Shown here: one piece after another, positions 1 to 5,090 of the stretch
Numbering within the stretch: the first letter of the stretch is position 1
Layout: every line of letters starts with the position of its first letter
Origin: Eubacteriales Family XIII. Incertae Sedis bacterium
GTDB taxonomy: Bacteria > Bacillota > Clostridia > Peptostreptococcales > Anaerovoracaceae
Length of the DNA: 8,093 nt
NCBI GenBank assembly: GCA_031283865.1
Contig: JAITAX010000058.1
Coordinates: forward strand, 1-8,093
Direction of reading: 5' to 3'
Program-made: the position numbers and the translations under genes
Notes under the pieces: model-generated
Told to the model about the DNA's origin: nothing
Database searches by the model: none
Seen by the model: only the letters and a program-made list of their open reading frames with translations

Positions 1-413
1 TCGCCCAGCAGATGGAAGTCGTCGAACACCAGCACGTATTTTTCGGCCGGCGAAAGCTCCTCCTCGGGTATGGAGAGCACTTTCACAAACTGTTCGTCCG
101 TTTCCGGAAAGCCGAGCTCCAGCATACGCGTTTCTATGCGCTTGTTGTAGTGCGAGAGCGTGTGCGCGAAGTTTTCCCAGAAACGCGAGCGCAGGTTGTC
201 GCGTTCGGAGATCTGCACCCAGCCGGTCAGCGCGTCGTGATTCCTGAGAAAGGCGTAGACCGCCTGCGTCTTGCCGTAGCCCGCGCCGGCGGAGACTGTG
301 ACAAAGGGACTTTTTACGGCGTCCTCCAGCAGTCTGCTGATGCGCGGCCGCTCCAGATAGGCGCGATTCCCGGGGAAGATCGTCGATTCGCTGTGAAATA
401 TGCGTGTTTCCAT
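1..413 (-). CDS. MalT/LAL-type LuxR transcriptional regulator, N-terminal part (cut by window edge)
   Basis: The reverse strand reads from an ATG at 413-411 to the left edge without a stop, giving 137 codons. It shows a Walker A P-loop (AGAGYGKT, residues 42-49) and a Walker B strand (VLVFDD, residues 127-132, aspartates D131-D132). The N-terminal pattern of prolines and arginines before the P-loop fits the STAND-type NTPase of MalT-like regulators (LAL family). These proteins are usually 800-900 aa, with TPR-like repeats and a C-terminal LuxR helix-turn-helix that would lie outside the window. They act as ATP-dependent transcription activators that respond to a small ligand. The start is supported by AAAGG at 423-419, five bases before the ATG, and by a promoter at 495-523. 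The gene is divergent from the sensor kinase, so it may control it, but that is only inferred. The LuxR domain itself is not seen, so another STAND ATPase is possible. Confidence 0.8.
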   Translation of the reverse strand, partial: METRIFHSESTIFPGNRAYLERPRISRLLEDAVKSPFVTVSAGAGYGKTQAVYAFLRNHDALTGWVQISERDNLRSRFWENFAHTLSHYNKRIETRMLELGFPETDEQFVKVLSIPEEELSPAEKYVLVFDDFHLLG

Positions 414-494
414 TTTTACCTTTGTAACCTCATAAAAAGCCGCTTGCGGGACGTTCGCACGCCGTTCGCCGCAGAGCGCCCCGGTCATAAATGC

Positions 495-523
495 AGTATA
501 CATCAATCGGAATCAAAAGACAA
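495..523 (-). promoter_or_regulatory. Sigma-70-type promoter for the LuxR-type gene
   Basis: On the minus strand there is a -35 TTGTCT (523-518), a 17-base spacer, and a -10 TATACT (500-495). The expected transcription start is near 488, leaving a leader of about 75 bases before the ATG at 413. Both hexamers are close to consensus and the spacing is ideal. This is read by eye, with no mapping data. Confidence 0.6.
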
Positions 524-535
524 TATGGATAGGGC

Positions 536-581
536 GTATTTTGCGATTTATTCACGCGTAAAACAGGTGTATTTTGTGATT
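536..581. repeat. Two 13-bp direct repeats, possible operator pair
   Basis: GTATTTTGCGATT (536-548) and GTATTTTGTGATT (569-581) differ at one base and are 33 bp apart, about three helical turns. They lie at about -54 and -87 relative to the predicted LuxR-type gene start, a usual place for an activator to bind on one face of the DNA. The binding protein is unknown. Autoregulation by the LuxR protein is one possibility. Confidence 0.45.
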
Positions 582-702
582 GAGCTGCGATGGGAAAAGC
601 CGGCGCGAACGATTGTTTTTTTTTCGAGATGCAGAGGGTTTGAGATTTTATTAATTTTTTTTTGGAGATAGCATGTGATTCCGCCTATGGTTACAATGGC
701 AC

Positions 703-708
703 TATAAT
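703..708 (+). promoter_or_regulatory. -10 element of probable sensor kinase promoter
   Basis: A perfect TATAAT lies at 703-708, predicting a start near 715 and a leader of about 87 bases before the ATG at 802. No good -35 is seen at 17-18 bases upstream (TTCCGC at 679-684 is weak). The promoter may therefore rely on an activator, or on the T9 run at 655-663 acting as an UP element. The hexamer itself is clear; its use is inferred. Confidence 0.45.
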
Positions 709-787
709 ACCTTGCAGGTACGGTTTTGTCTGCGCGGCGGGAAAGCGGCACTTGGCTCGGACGCCGCGCGGGGTTGCAGATCGGTGG

Positions 788-795
788 AAAGGAGG
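788..795 (+). promoter_or_regulatory. Strong Shine-Dalgarno site that sets the sensor kinase start
   Basis: AAAGGAGG ends six bases before the ATG at 802. The reading frame stays open upstream to a TTG at 712, which lies only four bases after the TATAAT and ahead of the expected transcription start. The ATG at 802 is therefore the real start. Confidence 0.85.
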
Positions 796-801
796 CGGCT
801 C

Positions 802-3603
802 ATGTCTTTACGTTTGAAAGTTTTTTCCGTTATCGTTTCCGTCGTCGCGCTTGTGACGGCCGCCAACATGGGGATGAGCCTGTATTTCGCGCAGGCCCGC
901 CTGCTCGATACGGTGGAGAGCGATATGTCCGTGGTCGCCGATATCGCCGACGAGTTAATCACGAACAAGATCAATCTGCTGAAAGTCAATGCGGCGGCGG
1001 CGGCGCGTCAGTTGGCCGGCGTGAGCGACGCGGCGCTGCGCGACGCGCTGCGGGAGCAGTTGTACGCGCGCGAGGACTTCACGGCCCTGACGGTCCTCGA
1101 TCCCGCGGGTCCCGCGGTTTCCTACGGCGACATGCCCACGCGGCCCGCGCTGCTCGACGCGGATTTCCTGCGGCGGGCTTTCGCGGGCGAAGAGATCATT
1201 TCGACGACGTGGTTCGATCCGGACGCGCAGAGGACGGCGTTCAGCGTCTGCGCGCCGATGGGGGACCGCGTGCTGGCCGCGACGATCCCGGGCCAACTCT
1301 TCAGCGATCTCCTGCGGCATTTCAAGGTCTGGGATACGGGCAATATCTTCATACTCGACGCGGAAGGCACCCTGATCGCCAATTGTCGCAGCGAGCAGGT
1401 GGAGAGGCGCAGCAATTACATCGAAATCGCGAAGACGAATCCGGACGTGCGGGAGGCCGGGGCGTTCAGCAGCGTGATGATCGGCGGCGGGCGCGGCGTC
1501 GGCCGCTACGCTTTCGACGGCGTTGAACGCCTGTGCGCGTATTCGTCGATCACGGGATCGAAAGTGGGCTGGGTGCTCGGCGTGGCCGCGCCGCTCTCGG
1601 AAAGCCCGGCCGCGCACGTGCGGCAGGGGCTGATGATGTCGGCCTGCCTCTTTCTTCTGGTCGGCGTCCTGATCGCGGCTTTCGCTTCCGGCGCGCTGGC
1701 GAAGCCCTTTCGCAGGATCGAGGAGCAGAATCTGCACCTCGCCGAGTTGAACGCGATTGCCAAGAACGCGTCGGAGGGCAAGAGCCGCTTCCTCGCCAAC
1801 ATGAGCCATGAGATGCGCACGCCGCTCAACGCGGTCGTCGGCCTTTCGGAATTGATGCTCGGCGAGGACACGGCGCTCGATGAAACGGGCGAGAACCTTG
1901 AGAAGATACACAACGCGGGCATGACGCTGCTCGGCATCGTCAATGACATTCTCGACATCTCCAAGATCGAATCGGGGAAATTCACGCTTATGCCCGTCGA
2001 GTACGATGTGCCGAGCCTGATCAACGACACGATCACGCTGAACATCATGCGCATCGGGGACAAGCCGATCCGCTTCGCGCTCGACGCGGACGCGTCGCTG
2101 CCGAGCAGGCTGTTCGGGGACGAACTCAGGGTCAAGCAGATCTGCAACAATCTGCTCAGCAACGCTTTCAAGTATACCAAGGCGGGGGAGGTGCGATGGT
2201 TCGTTGGCTGCGAGCGGGACGGCGACGATGTTTGGCTCACCGTCCGCGTGACGGATTCGGGCATCGGCATCCGCGAGGCGGACATCGAAAAGCTGTTCTC
2301 CGATTACAACCAGGTGGACACGAAGTCGAACCGAAGAATAGAGGGGACGGGCCTCGGCCTCTCCATAACGAAGATGATGGCGGAGATGATGGACGGGGAC
2401 ATCGCCGCGGAGAGCGAGTACGGAAAGGGGAGCGTGTTCACGGCGCGCATAAGGCAGGGATTCGTCACGGATATACCCATCGGCGAAGAGGTTGCGGAGA
2501 ATCTGAAACGCTTCCGCTACTGCGACAACAAGCGCAGCGAGAACGCGAAACTCGTGCGCATCAAGCTCCCCTACGCGCGGGTTCTCGTCGTGGACGACGT
2601 TCAGACGAATCTGGACGTCGCGCGCGGCATGATTAAGCCCTACGATATGCAGGTGGACTGCGTCACGAGCGGGCCGCAGGCGATAGAGCGGATTCGCGCG
2701 GGGCAGGTCGTCTACAACGCGATCTTCATGGACCACATGATGCCGGTGATGGTCGGCATAGAGACGGTGCGCGTCATTCGTGAGGAAATCGGGACGGACT
2801 ACGCGCGGAATATACCGATCATCGCGCTCACCGCCAACGCGCTCATCGGGAATGAAAAGATGTTCCTTGAAAACGGCTTTCAGGCTTTCATCTCGAAGCC
2901 TATCGACATCATGCAGCTCGACGCGGTTGTGCGCCGCTGGCTGCGGAACAAGGATTTGGAGGAGGACCGGCCCTTAACCCGAGAAGAGGACGCGCCGCCC
3001 GCCGGCGCGGCTGTGCCTGTCGGCGCGCTCGCGATTGACGGCATCGATGCGGCGGGCTGCTTGGAACGATTCGGCGGGGACGTCTCCGCGCTGCTGGAGG
3101 TGCTGCGCTCCTACGCCGCGCACACGGCGCCGCTGCTCGAGAAGCTGCGGCAGACCGCGCGGGAGGATCTGCCGGCCTATGCGATCATCGTGCACGGCAT
3201 CAAGGGCAGCAGCCGCGGCGTCTGCGCGGCGGCGCTCGCGGATATGGCGGAAGCGCTGGAACGCGCGGCCAAGGCGGGCGACGCGGATTTCGTCGAGGCG
3301 AACAACGGCGGCTTGGTCGAAGCGGCGGAACGCCTGCTGGAACGTCTGCGCGCGGCTCTCGGCAGCCTCGACGCGGCGGAACCAAAGGCGGCGTGCGACG
3401 CGCCGGATGCCGCGCTGCTCGCAAGGCTCGCGGCGTGCTGCGAGCGCTACGATATGGACGGAATCGACGAGGCGATGACCGCGCTTGAGGCTTTTTCGTA
3501 TGAAACGCAGGCCGATTTGGTGGCTTGGCTTCGTGAGCAGATCGACCGAATGGAATTTGGCGCGGTGCGGGACAGGCTGAAAGAGGGGTCCACGGCGGCT
3601 TGA
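802..3603 (+). CDS. Hybrid sensor histidine kinase (Cache-like sensor, HisKA, HATPase_c, REC, HPt)
   Basis: This is a 933-aa membrane sensor kinase. A first membrane helix (about residues 7-29) and a second (277-300) enclose an outside sensor of about 245 residues that resembles dCache_1. No HAMP is obvious; a short charged linker leads straight to HisKA, with the phospho-accepting H336 in MSHEMRTPLN. The ATPase has an N-box (N450, N454), G1 (DSGIGI, 485-490) and G2 (GTGLGL, 515-520). A receiver domain follows: D598-D599, phospho-acceptor D644 in MDHMMP, T677 and K699. The HPt domain has H798 in the VHGIKGSSRG stretch. After HPt come about 85 more residues, mostly helical and without a named domain. 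The protein thus carries a full His-Asp-His relay and needs a separate output regulator. The REC/HD-GYP protein encoded 100 bases downstream is the likely partner. The ligand cannot be told from sequence. Confidence 0.93.
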   Translation: MSLRLKVFSVIVSVVALVTAANMGMSLYFAQARLLDTVESDMSVVADIADELITNKINLLKVNAAAAARQLAGVSDAALRDALREQLYAREDFTALTVLDPAGPAVSYGDMPTRPALLDADFLRRAFAGEEIISTTWFDPDAQRTAFSVCAPMGDRVLAATIPGQLFSDLLRHFKVWDTGNIFILDAEGTLIANCRSEQVERRSNYIEIAKTNPDVREAGAFSSVMIGGGRGVGRYAFDGVERLCAYSSITGSKVGWVLGVAAPLSESPAAHVRQGLMMSACLFLLVGVLIAAFASGALAKPFRRIEEQNLHLAELNAIAKNASEGKSRFLANMSHEMRTPLNAVVGLSELMLGEDTALDETGENLEKIHNAGMTLLGIVNDILDISKIESGKFTLMPVEYDVPSLINDTITLNIMRIGDKPIRFALDADASLPSRLFGDELRVKQICNNLLSNAFKYTKAGEVRWFVGCERDGDDVWLTVRVTDSGIGIREADIEKLFSDYNQVDTKSNRRIEGTGLGLSITKMMAEMMDGDIAAESEYGKGSVFTARIRQGFVTDIPIGEEVAENLKRFRYCDNKRSENAKLVRIKLPYARVLVVDDVQTNLDVARGMIKPYDMQVDCVTSGPQAIERIRAGQVVYNAIFMDHMMPVMVGIETVRVIREEIGTDYARNIPIIALTANALIGNEKMFLENGFQAFISKPIDIMQLDAVVRRWLRNKDLEEDRPLTREEDAPPAGAAVPVGALAIDGIDAAGCLERFGGDVSALLEVLRSYAAHTAPLLEKLRQTAREDLPAYAIIVHGIKGSSRGVCAAALADMAEALERAAKAGDADFVEANNGGLVEAAERLLERLRAALGSLDAAEPKAACDAPDAALLARLAACCERYDMDGIDEAMTALEAFSYETQADLVAWLREQIDRMEFGAVRDRLKEGSTAA

Positions 3604-3627
3604 CGGTATAGGGCCGGCGGATATAGG

Positions 3628-3644
3628 GTAACAAAAACGGTTAC
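3628..3644. repeat. Small inverted repeat between kinase and HD-GYP genes
   Basis: GTAAC (3628-3632) and GTTAC (3640-3644) form five-base arms around a seven-base spacer. A further GTAAC lies at 3664-3668, just before the first possible start codon of the next gene. It may be an operator or nothing more than chance. No terminator-like T run follows, so read-through from the kinase gene is likely. No convincing -35/-10 pair was found in this 100-base gap. Confidence 0.3.
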
Positions 3645-3688
3645 TGTATCAAAGGTTTGAATCGTAACAGATGAAAGCAAAATATGAA

Positions 3689-3695
3689 AAGGGGG
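3689..3695 (+). promoter_or_regulatory. Shine-Dalgarno site that favours the start at 3704
   Basis: AAGGGGG lies eight bases before the ATG at 3704. The upstream in-frame ATG at 3671 has only an AAAGG some 16 bases away, so it is a weaker choice. The extra 11 residues it would add carry no receiver-domain feature. Confidence 0.65.
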
Positions 3696-3703
3696 TTGTG
3701 ACG

Positions 3704-4870
3704 ATGGAAAACAAACGCAAGAGAATCCTGTTGGTGGACGACAATATGGCAAATCTGACGATGGGAAAGAACATGCTGAAGATGTTCTATGAGGTCTATC
3801 CGATGCCGTCTGCGGAAAAGCTCTTTGACTGTCTGGACCGGTTTATCCCGGATCTGATCCTTCTCGACATCGAGATGCCGGAGATCGACGGATACGAAGC
3901 GATCCGGCGTCTGAAATCCAAGGCGGTTTTCGCGGACATACCGGTCATCTTTCTCACCTCCAAATGCGACGCGGGCAGCGAGCTTGCGGGTCTGAATCTC
4001 GGCGCGGTCGATTACGTTTTCAAGCCTTTCTCGGCGCCGCTGCTGCTGAAGCGCATCGAAACGCACCTGCTCTTCGCGCAGCAGAAAACGGAGCTGACGT
4101 TGCGCAACGAAAATCTGCAGGCGGCGGTGCGCGAGAAGAGCAGACAGGTGTCCAAGCTGGAAACCGCAGTGCTGAACATCGTGGCGGAACTCGTGGAGTT
4201 TCGGGACAGCGTTACGGGCGGGCACGTGTCGCGCACGCAGCGCTACCTGCAATTCCTGATCGAACAATTGCAGGAGGACGGCGTCTACGCGGAGGAAATC
4301 TCGGGCTGGGACCTTGATTTCCTGCTGCCCTCCGCGCAGCTGCACGACGTGGGCAAGATCGCCATAAGCGATACGATTCTGAACAAGCCGGGCAAGCTGA
4401 GCGAGGAGGAGTTTGATCGGATGAAAGCGCACGTCATGATCGGCGTGGATGCGATTGAGCGCATCGAGGCGAGCACGGAGGAACACGAGTTCCTGCGCCA
4501 CGCGAAGATCATAGCGGGTACGCATCACGAAAAATGGGACGGAACGGGCTATCCCTGGGGTTTGAGCGGCGGCAACATCCCGCTGGAGGGGCGGCTGATG
4601 GCTATAGCCGACGTCTACGACGCGCTGATCTCGGCACGCCCCTACAAGAAAGCGCTGAGCACGGCGGATGCCGAAGCGGTCATCGAGGCGGGGAGCGGAA
4701 ATCACTTCGACCCCGCGCTGGTGGCCGTGTTCCGCAAGGTCGCGGATCGCTTCGCGGAAACCGTGCGGCTGTACAGGGACGATCCGGCGGAGGCGCAGGA
4801 AGAGGCGCGGCGCGCGCCCGAGGGGGATGAGCATGTCCTGATTTTCGAGCGGCGCCGCGCCGCCGTGTAG
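3704..4870 (+). CDS. Response regulator with HD-GYP cyclic di-GMP phosphodiesterase domain
   Basis: This is a 388-aa cytoplasmic protein. Residues 1-125 are a receiver domain with acidic pair D12-D13, phospho-acceptor D55 (LLDIEMP), T85 and K107. A coiled-coil-like helix (about 125-155) joins it to an HD-GYP domain. That domain keeps all metal and catalytic landmarks: H174 in GGHVSRT, the H214-D215 dyad in LHDVGKIAISD, H243, H274-H275, the GYP triplet at 282-284, and D303 in AIADVYDAL. Such enzymes hydrolyse cyclic di-GMP to pGpG or GMP. With every residue present, activity is expected, and phosphorylation at D55 probably controls it. The gene is 100 bases after the hybrid kinase with no terminator between, so the kinase HPt domain is the likely phosphate donor. 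An alternative ATG at 3671 would add 11 residues. The C-terminal 45 or so residues are charged and unassigned. Confidence 0.93.
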   Translation: MENKRKRILLVDDNMANLTMGKNMLKMFYEVYPMPSAEKLFDCLDRFIPDLILLDIEMPEIDGYEAIRRLKSKAVFADIPVIFLTSKCDAGSELAGLNLGAVDYVFKPFSAPLLLKRIETHLLFAQQKTELTLRNENLQAAVREKSRQVSKLETAVLNIVAELVEFRDSVTGGHVSRTQRYLQFLIEQLQEDGVYAEEISGWDLDFLLPSAQLHDVGKIAISDTILNKPGKLSEEEFDRMKAHVMIGVDAIERIEASTEEHEFLRHAKIIAGTHHEKWDGTGYPWGLSGGNIPLEGRLMAIADVYDALISARPYKKALSTADAEAVIEAGSGNHFDPALVAVFRKVADRFAETVRLYRDDPAEAQEEARRAPEGDEHVLIFERRRAAV

Positions 4871-4875
4871 ATGTT

Positions 4876-5019
4876 ACTATTCAACCCCCGTGCCTTTTTG
4901 CCCCATCTCGGAACCTGCTGACCTATATTGGCTTCCTCACGTAACTTTGTGTACGCTCCGGGAGCCAAACAGGTCAGCAGAACCCGATCTGAGCCAAACA
5001 ATCGCGGCGTTTGAATAGT
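4876..5019. repeat. 144-bp imperfect palindrome, MITE-like or structured RNA
   Basis: The two halves of this gap can pair along almost their whole length. The outer arms 4876-4892 and 5003-5019 match at 15 of 17 positions (one G-U), beginning with ACTATTCAA against TTGAATAGT. The inner arms CTGCTGACCT (4915-4924) and AGGTCAGCAG (4971-4980) are perfect. TTGGCTTCC (4928-4936) pairs with GGGAGCCAA (4960-4968) with one G-U. TCGG (4908-4911) pairs with CCGA (4984-4987). About 23 bases remain as the loop. No transposase or ORF is inside, no clear target-site duplication flanks it, and no T run follows. It could be a miniature inverted-repeat element, a fold in the 3' end of the HD-GYP transcript, or a bidirectional structural terminator. 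The pairing is seen directly; its role is unknown. Confidence 0.65.
4962..5000 (+). repeat. 10-bp direct repeat within the palindrome
   Basis: GAGCCAAACA occurs at 4962-4971 and again at 4991-5000, and its core in reverse (TTGGCT) at 4928-4933. The right arm of the palindrome therefore offers two competing partners for the same left-arm segment, which would allow alternative folds. Confidence 0.5.
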
Positions 5020-5044
5020 TTTGATGGGAGAGTTTTGATTGGAG
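5017..5044. repeat. 14-bp tandem repeat upstream of the flavoprotein promoter
   Basis: AGTTTTGATGGGAG (5017-5030) is followed at once by AGTTTTGATTGGAG (5031-5044), with one mismatch. The first three bases overlap the end of the palindrome. The centre lies about 60 bases before the predicted transcription start at 5091, a usual distance for an activator site. It may be an operator or a slippage duplication. Confidence 0.55.
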
Positions 5045-5055
5045 TAATTCGGGTA

Positions 5056-5084
5056 TTCAAATGCGCGCGAAATTGTGATATGAT
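5056..5084 (+). promoter_or_regulatory. Extended -10 promoter giving a probable leaderless mRNA
   Basis: TTCAAA (5056-5061), a 17-base spacer, and TATGAT (5079-5084) form a promoter. TG lies one base before the -10, at 5076-5077, making an extended -10. The start expected from the hexamer is 5091, the A of the next gene's ATG. No Shine-Dalgarno sequence lies before that ATG. Read by eye; not mapped. Confidence 0.6.
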
Positions 5085-5090
5085 TTCTGT

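Larger units (their letters stand above)
414..801. other. Divergent intergenic control region (no gene seen)
   Basis: These 388 bases between the divergent LuxR-type gene and the sensor kinase hold promoters in both directions, a pair of 13-bp repeats, and a markedly AT-rich stretch around 601-670. That stretch has T9 runs at 616-624 and 655-663. The second run sits about 50-60 bases before the kinase transcription start, where an UP element would lie. I see no convincing coding sequence. Frames that cross the region are open by chance and run through the T-tracts. Confidence 0.6.

Noticed and set aside
595..624. Possible terminator (GCCGGC region followed by T9)
   Set aside because: No stable stem sits directly before the T run, and no plus-strand gene leads into it.
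12..671. A 219-codon plus-strand open frame at the left edge
   Set aside because: It lies opposite the LuxR-type gene, whose Walker motifs are clear, and then runs through the AT-rich promoter region.
712..801. TTG at 712 as an earlier start for the kinase, adding 30 residues
   Set aside because: It lies before the expected transcription start and has no SD, whereas the ATG at 802 has an excellent SD and begins directly with a membrane helix.
955..2736. A 593-codon open frame on the minus strand opposite the sensor kinase
   Set aside because: GC-rich codon third positions keep the opposite frame open. It has no SD-supported start or recognisable domain and fully overlaps a gene with clear domains.
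4874..5060. IS200/IS605-like mini-element bounded by TTAC and TCAA
   Set aside because: Both tetranucleotides are present, but such short words are common, and one large central palindrome is unlike the two separate subterminal hairpins of that family.
4871..5090. A known riboswitch or T-box ahead of the flavoprotein gene
   Set aside because: No consensus core was recognised, and the predicted transcription start at 5091 lies after the structured region.
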